DNA of 64,000 bases from Cenococcum geophilum 1.58 (GCA_001692895.1 KV748192.1:2476688-2540687), one strand, 5' to 3'; positions 48,300-60,631 are shown, counted from the stretch's first letter. The notes: generated by a model from the sequence alone, not told the origin. Made by a program: numbers and translations.

Positions 48300-51200
48300 A
48301 GCCGGAGTTAAGCTTCCTAAAGATTCCCTCCCTACAGCTAATATAGCAATTTAACTTATAATAGTAACCTCTAACCCAGTAGCTGTTATATAGTTTTTTT
48401 ATTATACCTATAAAGCCGTCTTTAACGGCCTTCTCTGCTCTTTAACTACCTAAATTAGAATCCTTGGACAAGTTTTAAATTACTTTAGTATTATTAAGAC
48501 GAATAGTTATAGTATGCTATATCTCTATATATTAGTATAGCTGGCCAACAACCTTGCCTTTAATACTTTATAACACTAACTTCTAAAAGATAATAAATTC
48601 GCTGCTTAGATAATACGTTACCTAGAAATAATTATTATATAAAGCATAGACCTTAATTATAATACTCTTACTAAAACTAACTAACTAAATATACTACCTT
48701 TAGCTAAGGCCTAAGAAACAGATAAAGAATTCTATAGTAAACTGTTAACTAATAGTAATACTATTGCTTATAAAACACAAATTTATTTATCTAAGCATAA
48801 TGCCATATGTTTTAAATATGGTAAAAATAACTAAGGTAAAAAAGTTTGTAGATTTGGTATGCTACAAGACCTTCTCGCCGGCTCAGAAATTAATAAGCTA
48901 GGTATAATCTACCTTGCTTATAACTATAGTTGGATTAACCTATAGAACCCTACTATTACAAGTTATATTTGCTTAAATTACGATATTTCTTAGATTCCTA
49001 TAGTTACAAAGTCTCTATACCTTATCTACTACCTTATAAACTATATAATAAAGGATAATATTTCTCCGCACTAAGTGTTACTTAAGGCAGCATTATTAAA
49101 ATAGTCCATTAAAAAGGTAATGACTACTTTAAACCTAAATACTACGGATCTACGGCTTTAGGAGAAGGGTATAGATTAGTTTAAACTTTAATACTATAAC
49201 ACCCTTTTTTAGGATTAAGAGATTAGCGGTATACAAATCGCGAGCTCTTTACTTTAGCTACCTACGTACTATACAGCGAATTATAATTTTGCTTAAATAA
49301 ATATTTAGTGGCTAAGATAATATATACATATAGCTATGGAACCCCTTAAATTATAACTAGATACTTCTTCTAAGTCTATAAATAAAGAGTAATATACTTT
49401 TTACGCTGCTAATATGGCTTCTATAAACCGCTTCAATAATTATAAATAGTATGGCCCGGACCTAGCGCAACTTACTTTCTTTAAATACTGTATATTAGTA
49501 TAAACTAAGAAAAGAGATAACGCAATCGCTTCTAATATAAGTTTTGACTATATATGTCTAGCGACTGGCTTATAAACACTCTTAGATTATAACGGTCTAT
49601 TTTAATAGACAACTTTCTTAATTTTAATCCGAGGAAGAGAGTATTTAAGGAGGTCATCTAACTATAAATATGATTAAGAATGATCTTGCTAAAGTGCTAT
49701 TAGGGTTATTTTTGCCGTGGGATTAACTGCTGTCCCTATTTTAATAATACGCATCTAAATATAGAACGAAATAAGATGCCTGCTTTAAGATATGGAATAT
49801 TATTAAACCTTTAATTTTATCCTATAACCGAAATTTCGCTTAAAATCTTAACCTCCTTTAAAAGTTAAGAGAAGATGCTTAACTTAATTCTGCGCTCCGA
49901 TCTTAGAATTATACGGACTATAATATTAATAATGCAGTACTTAATAATCTAAACTTAGACGCTAAAGAGCCTTTAACCTCTTTATATAAGGAATACAGCT
50001 CTAAATTATTAATTACGGTCTACTATTTTATTACAACATCTTAGTATAAGGAAAGTATTAATACTAGTAAATATATTCCTTTCTTGTTCTCTAAATTAAG
50101 GCCTATTTAGCTACTAAAATTACAAAATCTTTCTCCTATCCATATTTGCGAACACCTAAAACATACCGCTTCTAGTCTTAGATTTCTCCCTAATACCACC
50201 TTATAATAATAGGAATTACGGATTAAGAACCTTACTATGCTTAATAATATTAATAATATAGAAATAGAAGAGCGTATCGCTTTTTAAATTAATGATTTTA
50301 ACCTTAACCTTAATAATGGTGTTTTACGCCCTACTCTAAATATAAAAGAGACTATACTAAACTTGGTAGATTAACGATCTTAAATTAACAACAACCCTTT
50401 AGGGTTAACCCTAACTATACTTATTAGTGAAATTCTCCCTCTTAATAAGAAGCAACGACTAGTTGTAGAAAAAGTGCTTTTTAGAGCGCTAGCTTAGAAA
50501 GACTATCCTTATAATGCATCTAAGCGCGAATAAATACTTCTCTATATTAGAGGTAAGGGTAAAGTTGGGAAAAGCCAAGTTATTAAAGCCATTATTGCTG
50601 GTATAGATCTTATTCTTCGCAAAGACGAGGTTATCCTTATGGCGCCTACGGGAGCTACAGCTAATAATATTAGTGGAAATACCTACTATACTGCCTTAGG
50701 TATTAGTCTTACTAAAACGCAGAAACTAAGTATTAGTTCTTATATTACAAAACTATAGGCTAGGAAGACGATTATAATTATTAATGAAATTAGTATAACG
50801 GACTTAAGCATACTAAGTAAGATTAACAGACAATATAAGATCGTAAAATCCCTAGACAGAAACTTACCTAATCTCTTCGGCGGGCTACCAACTATTATAT
50901 TTATAGGTAATTTTTACTAATTCCTACCTGTTAGAGGACTAGCATTATAGAAAGAACTAAGAATAGGAAATAGCAAAGATAAAAACGGTTGAATTATTTG
51001 GCATCGGTTTATAGATGTTATTATCTTTAACGAACAAATAAGGTAGGCTTAGGATCCTATATTTTAAGACTTACTATATTAAGTAAGAAACGGCGCCTTT
51101 ACTAAAGAGGATCTTACTTTATTAAATAAGAAAGTCGCTAAGTCGCTCTTTATACCGGAATTAGAAAATATAATTATTATTATTAAATTAAACGTATATT

Positions 51201-51480
51201 GATATTATATTAACCGTATTAAAATGGAGTACTTTACTTAATCTTAATCTTAGAAAATATATATCTTTCCAGCGTAGCATATTAGGATTATATCTGCATT
51301 TATTTCATTTCTTACTATAAAAGACTTACTGTAATAAATAGATTAAGGTACTAGGGTCCCGTTTTAAGGACTCTTCTTCTATATATTAAAAGTGCCCATA
51401 ATAATTCTCGCTAATATTTATATACTTCTAGGATATATAAATGGAACACGTGGAATTGCTTTAGGTATTATTATTAACCC
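48300..51480 (+). pseudogene. Degenerate Rep/PIF1-helicase (RepHel) gene of the Helitron
   Basis: Decayed coding sequence with many TAG/TAA stops and frameshifts. Around 48455-48550 one frame gives GILGQVLNYFSIIK followed by MLYLYILVQL, the place where Helitron Rep proteins have the HUH motif (LHLH type); the His codons read TAT, as C-to-T change of CAT/CAC would give. From about 50400 the helicase is clear: VVEKVLF, the P-loop GKGKVGKS (50552-50575), LMAPTGATANNISG, IIIINEIS (Walker B with Asp changed to Asn), FGGLPTIIFIGNFY and FLPVRG, then helicase C-terminal blocks ending in INGTRGIALGI (about 51430-51470). The Rep-then-PIF1 order on one strand is diagnostic of Helitrons. Function is lost. 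Confidence 0.8.
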
Positions 51481-53119
51481 CGCTGGTATATCTTTATATA
51501 TATGTTATTTAACATATAACTAAACTTATAACTCTAGCAAAGTTCTTTAAAATGGATAATTTATATGTCTTATATACTAAGCCGCTAATATATATTTTAT
51601 TCCGATAAGATAACTTAAAATATACTATATTTAAAGATTTTAAACCTAACGTCACCCCTATTTTCCCTATAACGAGATTAATTAAAATTAAAGGATATTT
51701 TATATAAAGGAAGCAGGTTTTAATATACACTGCATTTAGCATAATAGATTATAAAGTCTAAGGATTAACGCTTACAACTACTGTACTTAACCTTAAAAAT
51801 GACCTAACTACTAAAGGTTAAGATAAGTATAAGAAATTTTGCTCTAGATATGTACAGCTATTGCGACTTTAATCTAAAACTAGGCTATATCTTTTATAAG
51901 AGATTAATATAAACGACCTCCAATTCTACCTATATAATAGCCTACTAGTAGAAATAGAAAGACTTTACATACTTAAATAAGAGACTATAGCTGTATGGAT
52001 AAGACAATAATACGTTTTAATCTACTTATCTATTATATTGTCTATAGTTTATAATTTTGCTTTCCTTTTATAATAGTATATATATAAAACTCCAGCTACT
52101 CTAGCTACTCTAGCCATTCCAACTACTCCAGCCACAAGCTATCTTACGTCTTACCTCGCTAACGATACGCAGATCTTCTTATATACCTTCCAATCCGCTT
52201 TCTAATACTCCTTCCTATAATACGCTATGACCTTATACCGTGTATATTTTATTACCTTTGTCTCTCTATAGACTCTATATAGTAGAATCTCCCGCATATT
52301 CCTAAATCCCCTAATACCTACTAGTACCCCTTAACCATCTACTATAATTAGCGCCATTATATCCTAAATCTGCTACCGCGTCTATATCTCGCACTTGCTC
52401 TTATTATATACGAAATTAATAAATATAGTAATAAATGGCTTATCTATAATATAAAGCCACAATATAGGTATTAGGAGGACTTTAATAGTAGGTAAACTAT
52501 AGCTTTAGTATTTTGGATTTAAGGCGGTATAATATACGGCTTTATGCTCTTATATAATCGGTTAGATTATAGTTATAAAGTTCTTAATATATTTTGGATT
52601 ACGTTACGTAACTTAAGCAGTAGACGTAATAAGGCTATATAGTATATTGTGGATATATTTAAACTCGCCTTAGAGTTCGGTATTAAAATTAAAGCGGACT
52701 AGGCAAGTTGCTATTTTCTTAAACGATTTTTATTAGTATACTAGGTAAAGACCTAGTTATATAGTAAATAAAATAATTAGCGTTACGTAATACGCTTAAA
52801 TTTTAACCTTAATACTAAGCGCAACCTTAATCTAAGATAGGCACTACGCGCTAAATTAGACTTTATTAACTTAGCTAGACTTAAAGAACCTTTAGAGTGT
52901 TAATATAGTAAAAGGGGTTACTACTGCACGCTTTATTAGCATGGTTTTAGTCCTCCCTTACTAACTCTTAGCCTCTTTTCCTAACTAACTCTAGGCTCTT
53001 ACTAGGCATACTCTTACTAATACTTAGGCCTATTTTAAAAAATATCACTAATATTATCCTTCCGCCTTCCGTTCCAGGGCCCCAGCGTATAACAGCGCGC
53101 GTTACTAGTTTTCTTAATG

Positions 53120-55525
53120 CCCTAGAACGAGAAACGAAGTAAAAGGGACTACTCCACGTAATACTAAAAAACCTTAAAGACATACAAATTTTATGCCAAG
53201 CCTTACGCTGATTAGTTATAATTTTTGCCTTTTTAGATCTAGTATTTTCGACTTTTTAGATCTAGTACTTTTGCCTTTTTAGATTTAGTATTTTTACCTT
53301 TTTAGATCTAGTACGATTTTGCCTTTATAGAATTAGTGTTTTTATCCTTATTAGCTTATATTTAGTTATTCTAATAGGTTAAAAATTTTATACTTTATTA
53401 AGATTGCTATTAGCACCCCCCAAAATTACTAGCGGCACCCCCCCTTTACGTAACTTAGTGCTCTAGATATAGGAAAAAAGGTTAGTAATAGTAAATTCCC
53501 ACTAATAATAGTAATAGGGATGGTAGCTGCCGCGCCTAATAAATACTAATTAGCTGACCGCACTGTAAGGAATAATAGCCTTCTTACTATATAGCCTTTA
53601 CGTAGATAGAGACGGCATAATAAGATATAATATTATAACTTAGCGTATAAAAGGCGCGAAGCTATAAGATTATAGGATCTATAATATCTAGACTTAAAAA
53701 TTATAAGGGCATATCCTTTAGATAGGGAAGAGAGAAATAATAGCATAGAATATAAAACTAAGAGATTATAAAAAGAGGAATTAATAAGGTTTATTTTATT
53801 TAACTTAATAAACTAATTCTAAACTAATTTACTGTTTATAGGCAAATATAAAATTTAATCTTATTTACTTAAAGAAATTATACCAACTAATTATCCTATA
53901 ATTATCTTTAGCTCTTTACCATTAATTATGGGTAGTCTTAATCCTATAAAGCCTAATTACTCCTATTAACGCTTTAGGAGTAAGCTCTACTACTAGCGGT
54001 GGCTAGAACTGCTTAGTATTAACCATAACAATCTGGAATATATTATTAAATACTATATTTCTAAGGGCGAGGCTGCGCTAATGGAAAATACGTTAGTTTA
54101 CTGCAGCGGAATATTTTAAGTGGTAGTAGAGGATAAACAATTACTAGTTAAGATTAAGATAATACGCTTATAGAGGTAAAAACAACGTTCCCCTTCTGTC
54201 TCTCGATTTTCTTAAGTAGATAATTAAAAAATAAAAATTTAATAATAAGATAAGGAATTTTTATAAATTGATTGGCTTTAGGTATATATAATAATGCTAA
54301 GTAATTATTAACCAATAATAGCAATTATTAATTAATGCTTTATTAATAGCATTAAAAACTAGCCTATAAGCTATAGAGTAAGCCCTTATTTATATAATTT
54401 AGAGCTATACTAGTGGGGCTATTAGGGGTATATTTTGGTGGGGGGGGCACGTACTATAATGCTAAGTAATTATTAATAATTATCGATTATTGACCAATGA
54501 TAGCGATTATCGATTAATGCCTTATTAATAGTATCAAAAACCACGCTGCTCTAGCCACAAGCTATCTTATATCTTACCTCGCTAACAACGCACAGATCTT
54601 CTTATGTACCTTCCAATCCGCTTTCTAATACTCCTTCCTATAATACGCCATGACCTTGCACCGCGCACATTTTATTGCCTTTATCTCTCTATAGACTCTA
54701 TATAGTAGAATCTCCTGTATATTCCTAGATCCCCTAGCACCTACTAGTACCCCTTAACTATCTACTATAATTAGCGCCATTATATCCTAAATCTACTACC
54801 GCGTCTATATCTCGCACTCGCTCTTGTTATATATAGAATTAACAAATATAGTAACGAATGGCTTATCTATAATGTAAAGTCACAACATGGGTATTAGGAG
54901 GACTTTAACAGTGGGTAAACTATAGCTTTAGCATTTTGGATTTGAGGCGGCACAATATACGGCTTTATACTCTTGTATAATTGGTTAAATTATAATTATA
55001 AAGTTCTTAACGTATTCCAGATTACTTTGTATAACTTAAGCAGTGGACATAATAAGGCTATATAGTACATTATGGATATATTTAAACTCGCCTTAGAGTT
55101 CGGTATTAAAATTAAAGTAGACTAGGCAGGTTGCCATTTTCTTAAACGGATTTTATTGATATGCTAGGTAAAGACCTAGTTATATAATAAATAAAATAAT
55201 TAGCGTCACGCGACACGCTTAAATTTTAACCTTAACACTAAGCATAACCTTAATCTAAGATAGGCATTACGCGCTAAATTAGACTTTATTGACTTAGCTA
55301 GACTTAAAGAACCCTTAGAGTGTTAATATAGTGAAAGGGGTTACTACCGCACGCTTTATCAGCATGGTCTTAGTCCTCCCTCGCTAACTCTTAGCCTCTT
55401 TTCCTAACTAACTCTTGGCTTTTACTAGGCATACTCTCACTAATACTTAGGCCTATTTTAAAAATATCACCAATATTATCCTTCCGCCTTCCATTCTAGG
55501 GCGTATGACAGCGCGCGCTACCAGT
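53120..55525 (+). mobile_element. Internally deleted (non-autonomous) Helitron derivative
   Basis: About 2.4 kb. Its left 1.1 kb (53120-54216) matches 42861-43975 and its right 1.0 kb (about 54549-55525) matches about 52100-53109, in the same order and orientation. Everything carrying Rep and helicase is missing. The inverted ends are preserved: CCCTAGAACG at the left, ATTCTAGGG at 55493-55501, then GCGTATGACAGCGCGCGCTACCAG. The centre (54217-54548) is unlike the large copy and contains a ~75-bp direct repeat (about 54289-54360 and 54459-54541; ATAATGCTAAGTAATTATTA). Only about 10 bases separate it from the large copy. It carries its own C-to-T and G-to-A changes relative to the large copy, so the two were mutated separately. 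Confidence 0.8.
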
Positions 55526-55889
55526 TGAATTAAAATTTGCGAAATTTATTAACCTAAGGTACGAGTGGTCTATATATTCGGGTTAGGGGGTCCTGGAATT
55601 CAAACTTCCGCCAAGCTAGCTTCTAATTGGTTGCCAAGCCAACTTCTTATTGGTTAAAAACAAAACTGCGCGCGGTAAGTTGTGGCAGAATCTACATGAC
55701 GAACATCAAAATATTATAAACGTCAAAATATCTTAGTATTGCATCTTAATAAGTTATCTTATTAATATTATAAATATTAATATGTAGAATTATAGAGGAC
55801 TTTACATGCGTCTAATATATCTACTTTGCAGCCTCTTGCGGGCTGTATTGGGTAGAGGAGTAGCAATTGTAAGCTCTGCAGCTGCATAG
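55526..55889. other. AT-rich spacer
   Basis: No gene. Contains short related words GCCAAGCTAGCTTCTAATTGG / GCCAAGCCAACTTCTTATTGG at about 55610 and 55633, 23 bp apart, a small direct tandem repeat. Confidence 0.4.
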
Positions 55890-57450
55890 AGGCCTAAAGC
55901 TTTGCGAGAGCTCCCTCAGGGGGAAGTGCACGGAGCTCTACACGGAGCTCTACCAAAGCTCTGCAAAAGCTCTGCACGAAGCTCCGCAAAAGCTCTACCA
56001 AAAGCTCTACCAAAGGCTTTGCAGCACCTCTGCACCACCAGTGTACTGGCCACGCAGTAAATGGAGAGTACGCAGTGCGCAGGGGGTCCAAGGGATCTCC
56101 CCCTTGAAGCTCTGCTTAAAGCCCTATACAGAGCTCTAAAGCTCTATTAACACGCAGCACTAATATACTAGGAAGGTTCTGCAATCGGCCGTATCACCAC
56201 CCATACAATTAATCGCCGTACCAATTGTCTCTACGAACGGCTCTACAAACGTCTACACGACCCACCGTACGAACGCCATACAATCGATCAATTAATTAAT
56301 TGCCCATACAAACACCCGTACAAACGCCCGTACGAACGCCCATATATCGATCAATTAAACGTCCATACAATTGCCCATACGATCGTCTCTACAAACGTCT
56401 CTTCAATTAATTACCCTTACAAGCGTCTGCACCCTATACGCCTACACGTGGCTCTATAAAAGCCTACACGAAGCTCTACGCAAGGCTCTACATAAAGCTT
56501 TCACCAAAGGTCTGCAAAAAGCTCTACTAAAAGCTCTACTAAAAGCTCTACTAAAAGCTCTACTAAAGTCTCTACTAAAGCCTCTGTAAAAGCTCTGCCC
56601 ACGCAGTAAATGGAGCACGCAGTCCCCAGGGGGGGGGGGGGGGTCCAAGGGGGTCTCCCCCTTGAGCTGCTCAAAGCTCTACTAACGCAGCACTGATATA
56701 CTAGGAAGTCTTACAGTTGTCTCTACGACGTCTCTACAAACGCCTCTACAATGGCTCTACAATTGCCCATATAATCGTCCGTGCAAAACATCTCTACAAA
56801 CGTCCATACAATTAATCAATCGTCATTATAAACGCCCGTATAAACGCCCTATACAATCGATTAATTAAACGCATACAATCAATCAATCAAACGTCCATAT
56901 AATTGCCTATACGATTATCTCTACAAACGTCTCTGCAGTTAATCGGCCTAAGCGAATGCCTGCCATATGGCTCTGCATAAGGCTCTGCATAAAGCTCTAC
57001 CGAAGCTCTACCGAAGCTCTGCAAAAGCTCTATAAAGGCTCTACACGAACCTCCATGCGAAGCTCTGCAAAAGCTCTACCAAACGCTCTACCAAAGCCTC
57101 TACAAGAGCTTTGCCCACGTAGTGAATAGAGCATGCAGTGCGCAGGGGGGTCCAAGGGGGTCTCCCCCTTGAGCTCAAAGCTCTACTCAAAGCTCTACTT
57201 CGGGCTTAATACGGAGCTCCAGTACTGATATACTAAGAAGGCTCTATAATTGTCCGCACGTCCATATGTCTGCACGTCTACACGTCTACACGTCTACACG
57301 TCTACATGTCTGCACGTCTGCACGTCTACACGTGGCTCTACACAAGGCTACACAAAGCTCTACACAAGGCTTTACCAAAGCTCTGCACAAGGCTCTACTA
57401 AAGCTTTGCATGAGGCTCTACTAAAACTCTACATAAGGCTCTGCCCAAAG
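55890..57450. repeat. Composite satellite array with G-run/hairpin boxes
   Basis: Three large units with periods of about 560 and 500 bp. Each has short tandem words of 10-12 bp (AAAGCTCTACTA type), then CCCACGCAGTAAATGGAG-like sequence, a G-run and the box TCCAAGGGGGTCTCCCCCTTGA, then GCAGCACTGATATACTAGGAAG, then 10-mer runs of the CGTCTCTACAAACGCCCATA type. The boxes lie at about 56083-56108, 56644-56666 and 57151-57172. AAGGGGG-TCT-CCCCCTT is a perfect 7-bp hairpin in units two and three and is altered in unit one. Unit two has 15 consecutive Gs (56629-56643). Composition is much richer in GC than the flanking Helitron sequence. It ends exactly where the hAT element is inserted. Confidence 0.75.
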
Positions 57451-60400
57451 CAGGGTTGTATAGAAACGTACCGGTTTCAATACGTTTCATGCGGTACTAA
57501 AACGTTTCAACTGTGCGCGTTTTATATAAAATAAACCTGGTACGTTTTAACTGTTTCAGTGTTTTATAGGTTTAGCTAACGAAATGAGGTTTCCCTTGTG
57601 GTTTCCCTCCTTGTCGGAATAAGGGAATTATGTGTTTACTACCCATGCTCACGCTGCCAAATTCTGCCATATTCTGCCAACCCTGAATTCAGCCAATTAG
57701 GATTTTCCATCCCCGGGATGGAAAATCGCCATTGGCTCGCTTACTACTAGCGCCTTGGCGGCCCTCGCGACATATCTACGTGCTACCCCTAACAACAGAT
57801 AGAAAAGATAGATTAATTAATACAACAACCTTCCCCTTACACCTAGGTATATACCCCTATAATACCTATACTCCTAGTTTCCCTCCTCTAAACCTTCTAT
57901 CTTAATACCCTTTTACCTCTACTATGGCTTCTTAAGACAATGTCTCTACTGTTTTAGATTTTACGGAGTATATACAAGATAAAGACAATAACTCCTGCCT
58001 AGCATCCCAAGCTAGCACTACCGATAGTGACGAAATCTTATGCCGAGAGAGGGCAAAGGTAAATAAGGAGTTATGGTCTTATACTTGTAAAGCAAATGGT
58101 TCTAAGAAGGTAAGGGATAGGTTTTGCCATTAGATATACTATTATAAGTATTGTAGTAGCTATAAGGGCACTCTAAATGCTGAAAGATTCCATATATACC
58201 TTAAAAGCCATAGTATAAGTGTTAGCTCTACGCCCCTAGGTCTAATAAAGAGAGCTTTTAACAACATGATAGTGGACGTCTTTGGCAGGAAAATGACTTT
58301 ATAAGAGCAGCGAGACCTAGATGAAGAAAAGACCCTTTAAGCAGCCATTAAAGTACCTGAATTTAAGGAAGCCTGCGTATGACTTATTACTATTTGAAAC
58401 CTACCTTTCTCACTACTCGATTGGCCTGAATTTTGGGCTGTTATTCTGTTAGTCAACTATATGGCTAAAGAGACTCTTAAACTCGCGCGAAAAGACGTTC
58501 TAAACCTCATCAAATTAACCTATATCCTCCACCGCGAAGAGCTTATTAAAAAGCTTAAGAACTCCCTTTCCTTAGTCCACTTTTTAATTGATATATGGAT
58601 ATCGCCAGCAAATATAGGGTTCCAGGCAATTATAGTATATTGGGTAGATGCAGAGACTTGCTATACGGAGACTGCCTTATTATTACTTAAAGAATTTAAG
58701 GGAGCTTATAATAGTGAGGAGTAGGCAAAGGTCTTTCTTTAAGTTATAAGAGAGGCTAGTCTAGAAGATAAACTCGGCTTCTTTACGTTAGATAATTATG
58801 GTTTAAACGACATTATGCTACGCTATATTGTAGAGGAGATTAAGAACTTTAACCTAGTCCTTTGTCGAGTACGTTGCTTTAGCTATAATCTTAATCGTGT
58901 TACCTAAGCATTCCTTTTTGGATCTATAGCAAGTAAGGAGAGGGATAACAGGATGAGGATAAGGCAATTAAGATAGCTATTTGGGATATTGCTAAACTCT
59001 AAGACGAGCTTTAAGGTCGAGGATTATAAAGTAAAGAAGATATTGCTAAAGAGTTTTGTAAGTATGGCAGTCTCGGTAAACTCCATAACTATAATGTCTT
59101 CTCTCGCTCTTCTCCTAGTCGATTTTAAGCCTTCCTTACGGCAGTTAGCCGAGCAATTCCTATAGACAATAACACGCGGTGGAACTCCTAGCTAGATAAG
59201 GTCACTATTACTTTATAGAAGCGTAAGGAATTTATGTCCTAGACGGAAGATCACTAGTAGGAGCTTGGTAATAATGTTCTTATAAGAGATAACTGGCAAG
59301 AGCTTAAAGACATTAGAGAAATCCTCTAACCTCTTAAAACCTGTATGAAGAACATAGAAGGGTATACCGCTACGCTTTATACGACCTTTAATGATATGGA
59401 ATTCTTTATCCGCTACTTTACCTAAATGTAGGAGAGGTTTAAGGGTAACGCTTAAATAACTATAAGGTTAATAGCAGCTTGGTATAAGTTTAATAAGTAC
59501 TATAAGTTTACTAATAATACACCCGTTTACGCGGCAGCAGCTCTTTTTTACCCCTAACTACGCGAAGTATACCTTAGGAAGGTATAGTCAGGCAAGGAGT
59601 AGTAGAAGTGGATTAAGCCTACTATTACTAAGGTTTAAAACCTATGGAGGGACTATTTTAAGCCGGAGAGCGTATAATTAGTAGATCTCGACTTAATTAA
59701 AGATTTAATTGCACGCTTTGTTGCTGAAATGACTATTTTAATAGTAACCGTTGATGAATTCGATGACTTTATTAAGGTATAACTCTAATAATTGCTTATT
59801 ACTCTAGCTAATATCTATAAGGCGTATAAACCTCTATCGGCGATTAATTACCTCTTAACTGGTGGCTGGAACCTATACGGCAATTTACCTATCCTAACCT
59901 TTCCCGAATGGCTATTACCGTCTTTAGTATCCCCCTAATGTCGGCTGGCCTAGAACGAGTCTTCTTGGGAGCTAAATATACAATTGCGCTAGAGAGAGTA
60001 AGGCTTGGAGCAAAGATGTTGGAGATGGCAGAGTCACTAAAGAGCTGGGTCCGTATTTCAAAAATAACAGGTAGGGCACTGTTAAGTGGCGTATTTGCGA
60101 AAAGCCGCTTTATAAATAAGGCATTGAAGGTATTAGAAGAGAAAGGCGACGGCAATGAGGTAGTTGAACTACCTCTTAAATAAGATAGTTGACTATAGGC
60201 TTAACACTATAAATTACTCCTCCTGTTTATATAGTACGACGCCCAAGCTCTGCGCAAGTGCCTCTGTAAGGCGTTATGCTTGGCCTCTATTGCTATAGAA
60301 ACCCCAGATCGAGTAAACAATGGCTTCGCCTAAGCTTATTAGTATACCTGCGAAACCTAAAACATATTGAAACGTTTCGCATAAAACTGATACGAAACGC

Positions 60401-60454
60401 CATGAAACTGAAACCGCGTGTCAGTTTCAGTTTCAATGTTTCTATATAACACTG
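57451..60454 (+). mobile_element. Complete hAT-family transposon (3,004 bp), inactive
   Basis: Left end CAGGGTTGTATAGAAACG; right end, read inward on the other strand, CAGTGTTATATAGAAACA: an 18-bp terminal inverted repeat with four mismatches. The flanks carry an 8-bp target duplication, GCCCAAAG (57443-57450) and GCCTAAAG (60455-60462), identical except for one C-to-T. An 8-bp duplication is the hAT hallmark. Subterminal regions at both ends hold many GAAAC/GTTTC words (AAACGTTTC at about 57491 and 60374), probably transposase-binding sites. The internal gene (separate entry) has stops and a frameshift. Confidence 0.9.
57924..60183 (+). pseudogene. Degenerate hAT transposase
   Basis: Coding-like from ATG 57924, whose fourth codon is TAA. 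A BED-like zinc-finger region follows (ELWSYTC, FCH, HIYLKSH; about 58068-58215). The central hAT core is open at 58461-58724 (LVHFLIDIWISPANIGFQAI, FKGAYN). The reading frame then shifts, and the C-terminal dimerisation domain lies in 59908-60183 (SIPLMSAGLERVFLGAKYT, RVRLGAKMLEMAESLKSWVR), where active elements have SAEPERVFSGA-type sequence. In-frame stops are mainly TAG and TAA in place of CAG/CAA. Because of the stops and frameshift no full-length transposase can be made. Confidence 0.85.
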
Positions 60455-60532
60455 GCCTAAAGCTTACCCCCAGGTCAAAATTTTCGTTGGGGGGTACTAA
60501 CGATCTGCATGTTATTTAGATCTATAGTTACT

Positions 60533-60631
60533 GTAAGAGTATATATATTAGATCCCGCAAGAGACGCTAAAGTTCGCGAGTACTCTCTCTGTCTTTTTGG
60601 CCGTATGGCGACGTGGTGCGGGACACGTTAC
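60533..60631 (+). repeat. MITE-like dispersed repeat, right copy
   Basis: Matches 42581-42673. Here the ends read TTA|CTGTAAGAG and CGTTACAG|TTA, so CTGTAA/TTACAG form a short terminal inverted repeat flanked by TTA on both sides, compatible with a TA or TTA target duplication. Confidence 0.65.

Larger units (their letters stand above)
42861..53109 (+). mobile_element. Large Helitron-like element, RIP-degraded (~10.2 kb)
   Basis: The left boundary CCCTGGAACGAGGAACGAAG recurs at 42724 and, mutated, at 53120. The right part (about 52100-53109) recurs at about 54549-55525. It carries Rep and PIF1-helicase remains (separate entry), both on the plus strand. The first ten bases, CCCTGGAACG, are mirrored as CGTTCCAGGG at 53070-53079, about 30 bases inside the right end, which finishes with a GC palindrome (AGCGCGCG) and TTACTAG before T. 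Asymmetric ends of this kind are known from Helitron2/Helentron elements. Near the left end, about five degenerate 24-bp units containing GCCTTTTTAGATCTAGTA lie at about 42965-43060. About 0.6 kb of decayed coding-like sequence spans 43380-43970. An LTR-like repeat is inserted at about 44965. Stops occur throughout. Confidence 0.75.

Noticed and set aside
42861-54216. The 1.1 kb direct repeats (42861-43975 and 53120-54216) as LTRs of one retrotransposon
   Set aside because: No reverse transcriptase or integrase lies between them, the interior is Rep/helicase, and the right-end block is separately repeated; they are 5' ends of two Helitron copies.
56371-56589. Open frame with KALLKALLKALLK-type repeats resembling an amphipathic peptide gene
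   Set aside because: It is the translation of the 12-bp AAAGCTCTACTA satellite words; no promoter, splice or family support, and the repeat runs on outside the frame.
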